From contig JBBIIT010000001.1 of assembly GCA_037446355.1 (NCBI GenBank), positions 1-64,000 on the forward strand: 64,000 nt of DNA, given 5' to 3'. The notes below the pieces were generated by a model that saw only the letters and a program-made list of their open reading frames with translations, searched no databases and was not told where the DNA came from. Both the position numbers and the translations under genes were made by a program. Shown in pieces: positions 32,664 to 43,100 of this stretch. Each line of letters starts with the position of its first letter. The stretch's first letter is position 1. The DNA is from Roseiarcus sp037446355. GTDB lineage: Bacteria; Pseudomonadota; Alphaproteobacteria; Rhizobiales; Beijerinckiaceae.

Positions 32664-34103
32664 TCAGTGCGCCGTGCAGACCATGCAGGGATCGAACGAG
32701 CGCACGACATGCTGGATCGCGGCGGCTTTGGCGCCCAGCGTCCCGACCTCGACGCCCACCAGCGCCCGCTCAAGCGGTCCTGCGACGCCGGCCGCGTCGC
32801 GCGGCGAAAAGTTCCAAGTTGTCGGCGCGACGATCTGGTAACGTTCGATCTTGCCTTCGTCGACGATGAGCCAATGACCGAGCGCGCCGCGCGCGGCTTC
32901 GACGAGTCCCGCGCCTCGCCCCTGCACGGGCAGCGCCGTTGCTTCGCAGAACGGCGCCTTCAGACGCAATTCGCGCGCCCAGCCTCCGAGGGCGTGCGTG
33001 AGCAGCGCGATTTCGAGCAGGCGGGCGACGATGCGCCCGCGCACGGAGGAGCCGTCGTCGCGCGCGATGAGGTCGAGGATCAACGGGTGCTCGGCGATCG
33101 CCTGGCGGGCGAAGGCGCCCACTTCCATAGGGCGGCCCCGGTATCTGGGCGCTTTGGCCCAGGAATAGGCGCCAAGTTTATGCGCGTCGGGCGCGGTCCC
33201 CGCGTCCCAAGGGCTGCGCTGCGTCGGCTGGAACCAAGAACTGGCGACATCCTCGCCGATTTGCGTGGCGTCGAGTGGTTCGCGCTTTCCCTCCAGCATC
33301 GCGCCGGCCGGGAAGTGCGCGCCGGCCGCGCCGTGGTAGGCGCCGAAGCTGAGAAAGGCCGCGGAACTTTTGCCGAGTTCGCTCAAGTTGAGATCGCGAG
33401 CTATGCGCAGGAAGGCCGCGAAGTCGCCACCGGCTTTCTCTTCGTAGGCGTCGAGTTCGCACAGACTTTCGATGGCGAGGATTTCGTCGAGCGAAACCCC
33501 GAACAGACGCTGCTCGATGAACGCCTGAAATTCCGCGATCAGCCCGAGCAGGCGCACGCGCTCGCCCATGTCGAGCGCGCGCGTGGTTCCCCCCGGTTGG
33601 AATGCGAGGGAATGCGGCCATTTTCCCGCGAGCAGACCCATGATCTCCAGGAGTCGCCTGCGCGCTGGCGGCACATAGCGCGACGCCTCGCCCGAGACCG
33701 CCTTGAAGCGTTCGACGATATTCGCGAACCACGGAAGCGCGCGATATTCGTCGCGCGCGAAATCAGGCATGAAGAACAGATAGAAATGCGTGAGATGGTC
33801 GGCGATGTTTTCCGCGCCATGGGCGATGTTGGTCGCCAGCGCGCCATTGCCAGCGAGCGGCGTCGGCCCGAGCGCGCGCAGCGCCGCAGCGGCGGCGACC
33901 GATTGGGAAACCGAGCAGATGCCGCAGATGCGCGGCGCGATCACCAAAGCGTCAAGCGGCGCGCGGCCGACCAAAATCTGTTCGAAGCCGCGATAAAGCG
34001 TCGTCGTCACGCGCGCGGATTCGATCCGCCCGTCCATCATGTCGAGCGCGATTTCCAGATCGCCTTCGACTCGATTGAACGGCCCGACGAGTATCCGGCT
34101 CAC
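32664..34103 (-). CDS. hupV: Regulatory (H2-sensing) hydrogenase large subunit HupV/HoxC
   Basis: A 479-residue NiFe large subunit. Ligand motifs are RICGICSVSQS and the C-terminal DPCMVCTAH. The protein ends at this His, with no cleavable extension; this marks the sensor hydrogenases HupV/HoxC and means that HupD is not needed. The GTG start at 34103 overlaps the hupU stop (GTGA); frames further upstream lie over hupU. With HupU it senses H2 and signals to HupT. A 250-nt gap with the hupS promoter follows. Confidence 0.94.
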   Translation of the reverse strand: MSRILVGPFNRVEGDLEIALDMMDGRIESARVTTTLYRGFEQILVGRAPLDALVIAPRICGICSVSQSVAAAAALRALGPTPLAGNGALATNIAHGAENIADHLTHFYLFFMPDFARDEYRALPWFANIVERFKAVSGEASRYVPPARRRLLEIMGLLAGKWPHSLAFQPGGTTRALDMGERVRLLGLIAEFQAFIEQRLFGVSLDEILAIESLCELDAYEEKAGGDFAAFLRIARDLNLSELGKSSAAFLSFGAYHGAAGAHFPAGAMLEGKREPLDATQIGEDVASSWFQPTQRSPWDAGTAPDAHKLGAYSWAKAPRYRGRPMEVGAFARQAIAEHPLILDLIARDDGSSVRGRIVARLLEIALLTHALGGWARELRLKAPFCEATALPVQGRGAGLVEAARGALGHWLIVDEGKIERYQIVAPTTWNFSPRDAAGVAGPLERALVGVEVGTLGAKAAAIQHVVRSFDPCMVCTAH

Positions 34104-35128
34104 GATTTGGCGTCTCGCCCGCGCGAGGGTCCGCGATGGATGCGGTCGGACGTAGCGTTCTGGCTGACGCGGCTCGGCGTCGCCGATTTCGATAGCGCGG
34201 CGAGCGCGATGAACCACGCCTTTGGCATGTCCAAAGGCAGATTGACAGGGATGCCGCCGACTTTCTGCGTCTCGAGAAAATTGAACGCCCGTTCGAATCC
34301 GGGCGTTGTGCAGGCCACGCAGGGGTAGCCGCCATGCGTGCACGAGCCGCCGCCGTTCCAGGAGCGCTGATTGCAGTCGCCAACCGATTGCGTCGCCTTG
34401 CAGCCCAGATGCTCCATCATGCAGCCGATCTCGGAAAGTTTCTCCGCGCTGGCCTTGAACTCGTAATACTCGTTGCGTTCGCACCCGTGGTGAGCGAGCG
34501 ACTTGGCGAAGAACTTCGGCCGCCCAAACGAATCGAGATCCTCGACCCCGAGATCGCCCATGCGCAGCGCGATCAGAGTTTCCATGATCCATCCGGGATG
34601 CGGCGCGCAGCCGGCGATGTTAATGACCGGCAGCCCGGCGCCCGAGCGATAGTCCTCGCCGAGCGCGCCGCCGGAAAAAGCCCCATCGTATTGCAGCCCG
34701 CAAGCATCGGTTGGATTGGGTTGGCCCGCGGGGATGCCCCCGAACGCGGCGCAACTGCCGACCGCGACGCAATAGTTGGCGCGCGCGGCGAGCGTCGTCG
34801 CCACGTCAAGCATCGTGCGTCCGCTGCCGCCGAGGCGATTGAAAAGACCGGAGCCGTCAGGCCCTCTTAGAATCGAGCCCTCGAGGCAAAGGAGATCGAG
34901 CCTGACCTCGCCCGCGCTCACGCGCCGAAGTATTTCCAGCGCATCCTCGCCGCTCTCCTCGCTGAATGAAGGATGCCAGAGCAGGCGGACCCCGAACGCC
35001 TGAAGTTCGGCAATCCAGCCGCTCCGGCCCTGCTCAAGCACCGACATGGTGCAGCCGCCGCAACTGCCGGCCTGAAGCCACAGCATAGTGAATTCGTCGT
35101 CCATCCCCAGCGCCGCGGGCGGAACCAT
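34100..35128 (-). CDS. hupU: Regulatory (H2-sensing) hydrogenase small subunit HupU/HoxB
   Basis: A 342-residue NiFe small subunit without a Tat signal: it begins nearly at the first cluster motif (LQAGSCGGCTMSVLEQG), so it stays in the cytoplasm. The other cluster motifs are GSCAAFGGIP, NIAGCAPHPGW, HHGCERNEYYEF and CNQRSWNGGGSC. It has Gly where HupS has the two extra cysteines, so it carries the standard clusters. The ATG at 35128 has a GGGGA upstream. It is the first gene of the minus-strand hydrogenase cluster. Confidence 0.94.
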   Translation of the reverse strand: MVPPAALGMDDEFTMLWLQAGSCGGCTMSVLEQGRSGWIAELQAFGVRLLWHPSFSEESGEDALEILRRVSAGEVRLDLLCLEGSILRGPDGSGLFNRLGGSGRTMLDVATTLAARANYCVAVGSCAAFGGIPAGQPNPTDACGLQYDGAFSGGALGEDYRSGAGLPVINIAGCAPHPGWIMETLIALRMGDLGVEDLDSFGRPKFFAKSLAHHGCERNEYYEFKASAEKLSEIGCMMEHLGCKATQSVGDCNQRSWNGGGSCTHGGYPCVACTTPGFERAFNFLETQKVGGIPVNLPLDMPKAWFIALAALSKSATPSRVSQNATSDRIHRGPSRGRDAKS

Positions 35129-35399
35129 GTCAATATCCCCGGGGATCGCCCAGCAATCCTCGACCCGGAGTTTCCCGACTTCGCCATGAGTGTCAAATCG
35201 CGGTCGGCGAGGATCGCGCCGCGAATTCGCCGCAGCTCAGATGCACAAATCGAACAGGCGACGCGGAAGGGCGCGCTGACTGCCAGTGACCCCACGGCTG
35301 ACCCGCCCTGTCGAAGGCGCCGCGATTTCCCAGACGCCCGGCGGCGCACAGGGAGCGGTCGCGAACGACCGACCTATGCTATTGATTTTAGGATAAAAC

Positions 35400-35474
<75 letters not shown>

Positions 35475-35646
35475 ATCCGTGCCGGCTGACGCCGACAGCG
35501 ACGGCTTATGGCGCAAGCCGCGAAAGAATGCAACTCCCCAGGGCGCCCGAATTTCGTCGCGCTTCGGGGCAATTTTCGCACGCGAGCGTGAATTGATGTT
35601 ACGGACGCGACATGGCAAGCGAACTCGGTCACAGCGGGAAACCTAG

Positions 35647-36978
35647 ATGAACGAAAACGTCGATCCGGACGCTGTAGCCAAAGCGGCGCCCGCTTTCGCC
35701 GCGACGCCCGCGCGCCGACGCTATCGATTGGGCAAGATCGCCCTGGCCTTCACTTTAGCCGCCGCGGCGATATTCGCTTTTCAGCATTTCGAGAAAATCG
35801 GCGTCTCCACCCTGCCCGACGCCAAGACCAACGCCTCTGGTCCGCCGCCGCAAACCGTCCGCGTCGCCGAGGTCGCTACCGGCGACATGCCGATCTTCAT
35901 CGACGCACTCGGCACCGTGACGCCGCTCGCGACCGTTACGGTCAAGACCCAGATCGCCGGACGGTTGATGGAAGTGGGCTTCACAGAGGGCCAGATCGTC
36001 AAGGAGGGCGACTTCCTCGCCCAGATCGATTCGCGCCCGTTCGAAGCGACGCGCGCTCAGGTCGAGGCGCAACTGGCCAAGGACACCGCGCTTTATCAGC
36101 AGGCGCAGGCCGACCTCGCGCGCTATCAGACGCTAAAACAACAGGATTCGATCTCGCACCAGCAGGTCGAAGACCAAGTCTTCCTGGTCGCGCAGGACAA
36201 GGCGGCGATGGCGAACGATCAGGCGCAGATCGACGCCGCCAAACTCAATATCTATTACACGCGCATCGTCTCGCCGATCGCGGGGCGCGTCGGCCTGCGC
36301 CTCGTCGACGCCGGCAACTATGTTCAACCGTCGGACTCGACCGGCCTCGTCGTCATCACGCAGATCGATCCGATAAGCGTCGTCTTTTCGCCGCCCGAGG
36401 ACTATCTGCCGCGCATCACCCGCCGGCTGGAATCCGGCGCCAAGCTGCCGGTGACGGCATACGACCGATCGAACGTGCGCGAGCTCGCGACGGGCGAAAT
36501 GACGACTTTCGACAATCAGATCGACACGACGACGGGCACTTTTCGCATCCGCGCCACCTTCCCCAATCCCGACAACGCGCTTTTTCCCAATCAATTCGTC
36601 AACGTGCGGCTGTTGGTGGACACGCAGAAGGGGGTCGTCGTCGCGCCCAATGCCGCCGTACAGCCGGGCGCCTCGGGCGCATATGTCTATGTCGCCAAGG
36701 ACGACGATACGGTCGCTGTGCGGCAGATCAAAACCGGCGCCGCCGACGCGACGCGCGCCGTCGTCACTTCGGGACTGAGCGTCGGTGAAAAGGTGGTGAT
36801 CGACGGCGTCGACCGCCTGCGCGAGGGCTCCAAGATAAAAGTAGTGGGCGCGACGTCGTCTCCCTCCGCTCAGACGCCCGGTACCGGTGAGAAGCCCCAT
36901 CGGCGCGGCGCGGGCCAGGGCGAGGGCGCGGCGGCGCCGGCCCCCCCGCCCTCGCCGAGCCCGAGTTCAAAACCGTGA
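35647..36978 (+). CDS. mdtA: RND efflux membrane-fusion (periplasmic adaptor) protein, MdtA-like
   Basis: A 443-residue HlyD/MdtA-type adaptor. One N-terminal membrane anchor (about 28-45) is followed by the lipoyl half-motifs (VTPLATVTVKTQIAGRL and IVSPIAGRVGLRLVDAGN), a coiled-coil hairpin (about 135-200) and beta-barrel domains. The C-terminal tail is low complexity, rich in Pro, Ala and Gly, and does not belong to the family core. It starts a four-gene operon with two RND pumps and an outer-membrane factor. The start is about 170 nt after the tRNA-Gly gene. Confidence 0.93.
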   Translation: MNENVDPDAVAKAAPAFAATPARRRYRLGKIALAFTLAAAAIFAFQHFEKIGVSTLPDAKTNASGPPPQTVRVAEVATGDMPIFIDALGTVTPLATVTVKTQIAGRLMEVGFTEGQIVKEGDFLAQIDSRPFEATRAQVEAQLAKDTALYQQAQADLARYQTLKQQDSISHQQVEDQVFLVAQDKAAMANDQAQIDAAKLNIYYTRIVSPIAGRVGLRLVDAGNYVQPSDSTGLVVITQIDPISVVFSPPEDYLPRITRRLESGAKLPVTAYDRSNVRELATGEMTTFDNQIDTTTGTFRIRATFPNPDNALFPNQFVNVRLLVDTQKGVVVAPNAAVQPGASGAYVYVAKDDDTVAVRQIKTGAADATRAVVTSGLSVGEKVVIDGVDRLREGSKIKVVGATSSPSAQTPGTGEKPHRRGAGQGEGAAAPAPPPSPSPSSKP

Positions 36979-37003
36979 GCGCATCGGACGCCGGGAAGCG
37001 CAT

Positions 37004-40000
37004 ATGAATCCCTCGCGCCTTTTCATCGAACGGCCCGTCGCCACGACCCTGCTAATGGCCGCGATCCTCTTGCTCGGCGTTGTCGCCTACAAGTTCCTGC
37101 CATTATCGGCTTTGCCCGAGGTCGATTATCCCACCATCCAGGTGCAGACATTCTATCCCGGCGCGAGCCCGGAGGTGATGACCTCATCCGTCACCGCGCC
37201 GTTGGAGCGCCAGTTCGGTCAGATGCCGAGCTTGACGCAGATGATGTCGCAGAGTTCGGCCGGCGCGTCCGTGATAACTCTGCGCTTTGGTCTCGATATC
37301 GGCCTCGACATCGCCGAGCAGGAGGTTCAGGCGGCGATCAACGCGGCGGGAAATCTTCTTCCCGCGGATCTTCCGGCGCCGCCGATCTACGCCAAAGTCA
37401 ATCCGGCCGACGCGCCGATTCTAACCCTCGGCGTCACCTCGAAGACATTGAAACTGACCGAAGTGGAGGATGTCGTCGAAGGTCGCCTGCTGCCCAAACT
37501 CGCGCAACTGCCGGGCGTCGGCCTCGTCTCGATTTCCGGTGGCCAGCGGCCGGCGGTGCGCGTGCACGCCAATCCGCTCGCTCTGGCGGCTTACAGCGTC
37601 AGTCTCGACGATTTGCGCACGACGATCGCCAACCTTAACGTCAACACGCCGAAGGGCAGTTTCGATGGCGCGTCGCAGTCCTTCGCCGTCAACGCCAACG
37701 ATCAGATTCGCGACCCCAACGACTATCTCGGCGCGGTCGTCGCCTATCGCAACGGCGCGCCCCTACATATGAGCGACGTCGCCACGGTCGAAATCGCGCC
37801 GGAGAACGCTCGGCTTCAGGCCTGGATGAATACGACGCCCGCACTGATCGTCAATATTCAGCGCCAGCCCGGCGCCAATGTCATCTCAGTCGTCGACAGC
37901 ATCAAAAAACTGCTGCCGCAGTTGACGGCGTCGCTGCCGCAGGCGATCGAGGTCACGCCGTTGACGGATCGCACGATCACGATCCGCGCTTCGGTCGCCG
38001 ATGTGGAATTCGAGCTCTCGCTCGCCGTCGGCCTCGTCGTCCTGGTGATTTTCCTGTTTCTGCGCAATATCCCGGCGACAATTATTCCCAGCCTTTCCGT
38101 GCCGCTCTCGCTCGTCGGCGCGCTGGCGATCATGTACGAACTGAATTTCAGTCTCGACAACCTCTCATTGATGGCGTTGACGATCGCCACCGGCTTCGTC
38201 GTCGACGACGCGATCGTGGTGATCGAGAACATCGCCCGCTTCCTCGAGGAGGGCGACTCGCCGTTGCAGGCGGCGTTGAAGGGGTCGCAACAGATCGGCT
38301 TCACCATCATATCGCTGACGATCTCTCTGCTCGCGGTGCTGATTCCGCTATTGTTCATGGGCGACGTGGTCGGCCGGCTGTTCCATGAATTCGCGATCAC
38401 GCTCGCTTCGACCATCGTGATCTCCGCGTTCGTCTCGTTGACGCTGGTGCCGATGCTGTGCGCCAAGCTGCTGCGCCCTGGCGGCGACGGCGCCAGGCGC
38501 GGCGGACACGCGACCGGCGGGCGGTTCTTCCAATGGCTGTTACGTCTTTACGGATCGGCGCTCAGCGTCGTATTGGATTATCAGCCGGTCACGCTGCTGG
38601 TCGCGCTCGCGACGTTCGCGCTGACGGCTTATCTCTACGTCGACATTCCCAAGGGCTTCTTTCCCATTCAGGACACCGGCGTCATTCAGGGCGTCACCCA
38701 AGCCACGCAAGCCATCTCGTTCGACAAGATGGCGCGGCTGCAACTAGATCTCGCCAAGGCGATCCTTTCCGACGTCGACGTCGAAAGCCTGTCGTCGTTC
38801 ATCGGCGTCGACGGCGCCAACGTGACGCTGAACTCCGGCCGCTTTCTCATCAACCTGAAACCGCACGACAAACGCGCCTCGAGCGCGAGCGACGTTATTC
38901 GCCGATTGCAGCAGGAAACGTCTGATATCGTCGGCATTTCGCTGTTCATGCAACCGGTTCAGGATCTGACGATCGACACCGCCGTCAGCGCCACGCAATA
39001 TCAGTTCACGATGGAGAACCAGGATCTCGCCCTGTTGCAGCGATGGACGCCAATGGTTTTGGAGCGGCTGGCGGGGGTCGCGGAGATTGTTGATGTCGCC
39101 AGCGACCTGCAACCGAACGGGCGCTCTGTGACCGTCAACATAGATCGAGATAGCGCGGCGCGCTTCGGGATTACGCCGGCTTCCATCGACAACGCGCTCT
39201 ACGACGCCTATGGCCAGCGGATCATTTCGACGATCTTCACGCAGTCAACTCAATATCGAGTCATTCTCGATGTCGATCCCGCGATGACGCGTTCGCTGAA
39301 CTCGCTGAATTCTATTTATATGCCTTCTTCCGCCTCGACTTCCGGCCAGGTTCCCCTGTCGGCGATCAGTAAGCTCGAGGTCAAGACCTCGCCTTTGCAG
39401 ATATCGCACCTCAAGCAATTTCCTGTGACGACGATTTCTTTCAACCTCGCCCCCGGCGCGTCGCTCGGCGGCGCGGTTGGCGCCATCAATGCCGCGCTCG
39501 CCGGCATAGACCTTCCCGGCAGTTTCGCTGTCGCTTATCAAGGCGCGGCGCAGGCGTTTCAATCGTCGTTGTCGAACGAGGTGTTCCTGCTGCTCGCCGC
39601 GGTGCTGACAATGTATATTGTGCTTGGCGTGCTCTACGAGAGCTTCATTCATCCGATTACGATCCTCTCGACACTGCCCTCGGCCGGCATCGGCGCCTTG
39701 CTGGCGCTCAAAGGCGCCGGAGCGGGTCTGGACATCATCGGCGTGATCGGGATCGTGCTGCTGATCGGCATCGTCAAGAAAAACGCGATCATGATGATCG
39801 ACTTCGCGCTGGAGGCGCAGCGCGTCGACGGCTTGAACGCGCGCGACGCAATCTATCGGGCCTGCCTGCTGCGGCTGCGGCCGATCCTGATGACCACGGT
39901 CGCGGCGATGTTCGGCGCACTGCCGCTGATGCTCGGCACGGGCGTCGGCTCGGAGCTCCGCCAACCGCTCGGCCTAGCCATCGTCGGCGGACTTGCGTTG

Positions 40001-40114
40001 AGCCAGGCGCTCACTTTGTTCACGACTCCGGTGATCTATCTCTTCTTCGAGCGGGTCGGCGCCAGCTTCGGGTTCTCCGCGACCGCGGGCGTGGTTCCCT
40101 TGGAGGCGCCGTGA
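37004..40114 (+). CDS. mdtB: RND multidrug efflux transporter, MdtB-like
   Basis: A 1036-residue inner-membrane HAE1-type pump with twelve helices and two periplasmic loops. It begins MNPSRLFIERPVATTLLMAA, followed by PEVDYPTIQV. Helix 4 has the proton-relay motif TGFVVDDAIVVIENI with the Asp pair. GIVKKNAIMMIDFALE marks helix 10 of the second half. I start at ATG 37004; an earlier frame start overlaps the adaptor gene. It acts with the next gene as a heteromeric MdtBC-type pump. Confidence 0.95.
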   Translation: MNPSRLFIERPVATTLLMAAILLLGVVAYKFLPLSALPEVDYPTIQVQTFYPGASPEVMTSSVTAPLERQFGQMPSLTQMMSQSSAGASVITLRFGLDIGLDIAEQEVQAAINAAGNLLPADLPAPPIYAKVNPADAPILTLGVTSKTLKLTEVEDVVEGRLLPKLAQLPGVGLVSISGGQRPAVRVHANPLALAAYSVSLDDLRTTIANLNVNTPKGSFDGASQSFAVNANDQIRDPNDYLGAVVAYRNGAPLHMSDVATVEIAPENARLQAWMNTTPALIVNIQRQPGANVISVVDSIKKLLPQLTASLPQAIEVTPLTDRTITIRASVADVEFELSLAVGLVVLVIFLFLRNIPATIIPSLSVPLSLVGALAIMYELNFSLDNLSLMALTIATGFVVDDAIVVIENIARFLEEGDSPLQAALKGSQQIGFTIISLTISLLAVLIPLLFMGDVVGRLFHEFAITLASTIVISAFVSLTLVPMLCAKLLRPGGDGARRGGHATGGRFFQWLLRLYGSALSVVLDYQPVTLLVALATFALTAYLYVDIPKGFFPIQDTGVIQGVTQATQAISFDKMARLQLDLAKAILSDVDVESLSSFIGVDGANVTLNSGRFLINLKPHDKRASSASDVIRRLQQETSDIVGISLFMQPVQDLTIDTAVSATQYQFTMENQDLALLQRWTPMVLERLAGVAEIVDVASDLQPNGRSVTVNIDRDSAARFGITPASIDNALYDAYGQRIISTIFTQSTQYRVILDVDPAMTRSLNSLNSIYMPSSASTSGQVPLSAISKLEVKTSPLQISHLKQFPVTTISFNLAPGASLGGAVGAINAALAGIDLPGSFAVAYQGAAQAFQSSLSNEVFLLLAAVLTMYIVLGVLYESFIHPITILSTLPSAGIGALLALKGAGAGLDIIGVIGIVLLIGIVKKNAIMMIDFALEAQRVDGLNARDAIYRACLLRLRPILMTTVAAMFGALPLMLGTGVGSELRQPLGLAIVGGLALSQALTLFTTPVIYLFFERVGASFGFSATAGVVPLEAP

Positions 40115-43100
40115 ACAATCGCCTTTCCGAGGTCTTCATTCGTCGTCCCGTCGCGACGACGTTGCTGACGATCGGAATCGCCTTTGCCGGCTTGCTCGCC
40201 TTCGGACGGCTTCCCGTGTCGCCGCTGCCGCAGATCGATTTCGCCACCGTTTCGGTCTCGGCCAACATGCCCGGAGCAAGTCCGGACAACATGGCGACTT
40301 CGGTCGCCGCCCCGCTGGAGCGGCATCTCGGCCAGATCGCCGACGTAACGGAAATGACGTCGCAGAGTTCGCTGGGCAATTCGCACGTCACCTTGCAATT
40401 CGACTTGAATCGCGACATCGACGGCGCGGCGCGAGACGTCGAGGCGGCGATCAACGCCGCGCGCGCAGACCTGCCGTCGAATCTGAGGCAGAATCCGACC
40501 TATCACAAGGTCAACCCCGCCGACGCGCCCATTATGGTGCTTGCGCTGACGTCGACGACGCGCCCGCCGGGCGAGCTCTACGACATCGCCTCGAATGTAC
40601 TGCAACAGCGATTGTCCCAGCTCGACGGCATCGGCGAAGTCGACGTATCCGGTAGCGCGCTGCCGGGCGTGCGGGTCGAACTCAATCCGACCGCGCTGTT
40701 TCAATATGGCGTCGGCCTCGAGGACGTGCGCGCGGCGCTCGCCTCGGCCAACGCCAACAGTCCAAAGGGCGCGATCGAGGACAGCGATTTTCACTATCAA
40801 ATCTATGCCAACGACCAGGCAGGCAAGGCCGCGCAATTTCGCGACCTCGTCGTCGCCTATCGCAACGGCGCGGCGGTCAAGCTGCGTGACGTCGGCGAAG
40901 TCGTGGATTCGGTCGAGGATTTGCGCAACGCGGGCCTGGCCAATGGCAAGCCGGCGGTCGGAATCGTGCTTTCACGCCAGCCCGGCGCCAACATCATCAA
41001 TGCGGTCGACGGCGTAAAAGCCGAGTTGCCGCGTCTGATCGCGTCTCTGCCCGGGGACGTCGAACTGAAAGTGGTCGTGGATCGATCCATAACCATCCGC
41101 GGCTCGCTGCGCGACACCGAGAAGACGCTGATTACTTCAGTGGCGCTGGTCATTATCGTCGTGTTCGTCTTTCTTCGCAACGTCCGCGCGGCGCTGATCC
41201 CGAGCGTCGCGGTGCCGGTTTCGATCATCGGGTCGTTCGCGGCGATGTATTTGCTGGGTTTTAGCCTCAACAACCTCTCGTTGATGGCGCTGACGATCTC
41301 GACGGGCTTCGTTGTGGACGACGCGATCGTCGTTTTGGAGAACATCACGCGCCGTATCGAGGCGGGTGAAGCTCGTTTGCGGGCGGCGATTCTGGGCGCG
41401 AGCGAAGTCGGCTTCACCGTGATTTCGATCAGTCTCTCTCTGGTCGCGGTGTTCCTTCCGCTCCTGCTCATGGGCGGCCTCGTCGGTCGTCTATTCCGCG
41501 AATTCACGGTCACATTATCGATGGCGGTGCTGATCTCGCTCATCGTCTCGCTGACGACCACGCCGATGATGTGCGCTTACGTGTTGCCTCGCGAAGCCGC
41601 GCCGCGCCACGGCTGGCTCTATAACGTGACCGAGGCTGGCTTCGACGCGACTTTGGCCTTCTACCGACGCACGCTGCGTGCGGCGCTGCGGCGCCCGTTG
41701 CTGATCATGCTCACGCTGTTGGCGACGATCGGCCTCAACGTTTGGCTATTCACGCACATATCGTACAGTCTTTTCCCCGTTCAGGACACCGGCCTGATGA
41801 TCGGCTCGATCCAGGGCGACCAATCGATTTCGTTCCAGGCCATGAAGGAGAAGCTCAAAGAGCTGCAAACCATCGTTCAGAACGATCCGGCGGTGGCGAC
41901 GGTCGTCGGCGTGACTGGCGGGCGGCAGACCAATTCCGGTTTCGTTTATATTTCGCTGAAGCCATTCGCCGAGCGGAAGATTACCGCCGACGGGGTTGTA
42001 GCGCGTTTGCGCGGCAAGCTCGCCAATGTCGCAGGCGCCCGCCTGTTCTTGATCGCGGTGTCGGATCTGCGCACGGGCGGACGCCAGAGCAACGCGACGT
42101 ATCAGTACACTTTGCTCTCCGACGACACTCAATTGCTTTATCAATGGGCGCCCAAATTGACGGCCGCAATGACGCAGTCGGATGCGCTCAAGGATGTCAA
42201 TTCCGACCAGCAACAGGGTGGACTGGAAGCGGACGTCACGATCGACCGTTCAACTGCGATGCGCCTCGGCCTGACGCTGAGCGCGATCGACAACACTCTC
42301 TACGATGCATTCGGACAACGACAAGTCTCGACGATTTATAATGCGCTCAATCAGTATCACGTCGTAATGGAAGTTGCGCCGCGCTACTGGCAGGATCCCG
42401 CGACGTTGCGGCAGATTTGGGTCTCGCAGTCCGGCGCCAACGCGACCGGCACGCAGACCACCAACGCCAACGCGGCGACATTTTCCGTGTCGCGGACGCC
42501 AGCGACTTCGGCAGCGACCATCGCTGCGGATTCCGCGCGCAATTTTGCAACCAATTCGCTCGCGGCCAGCGGACATTCATCCGCCTCCTCAGGCGCCGCA
42601 ATCTCGAGCGCGAAGGAAATTATGATCCCGCTGGCGGCGCTAGCGACGTTTTCGACTGGTCGCACGCCGCTCAGCGTCAATCATCAGGGACCATTCGCGG
42701 CGGCGACGATCTCATTTAACCTCGCCGAAGGCAAGGCGATCAGCGACGCCAAGGCGGCGATCGAAGAAGCGGAGCGGTCTATCGGAATGCCCGCGAGCGT
42801 GCGCGGCGCTTTTGCCGGCACCGCCGCCACTTCCCAGCAGGCCCAGTCGGGCCAGCTCCTGTTGATCGGCGCCGCGCTGCTTGCGGTCTATCTCGTTCTG
42901 GGCATTCTTTACGAGAGCTATATTCATCCGATCACCATCATCTCGACGCTGCCTTCGGCCAGCGTCGGCGCGCTGATCGCGCTGAAGCTCTTCAACACCG
43001 AGTTCACTGTCATCGCTTTCATTGGCATCATCCTGCTGATCGGAATCGTCAAGAAGAACGCGATCATGATGATCGACTTCGCTTTGCAGGCCGAGCGCGA

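Noticed and set aside
32667..34328. Plus-strand open frame of 553 codons opposite hupV
   Set aside because: Antisense to a complete regulatory hydrogenase subunit, with no motifs of its own.
35148..35162. Possible sigma54 promoter upstream of hupU
   Set aside because: GG-N10-GC spacing is present on the minus strand (CGGGTCGAGGATTGC), but only half of the -24 element matches; sensor hydrogenase genes usually do not need sigma54.
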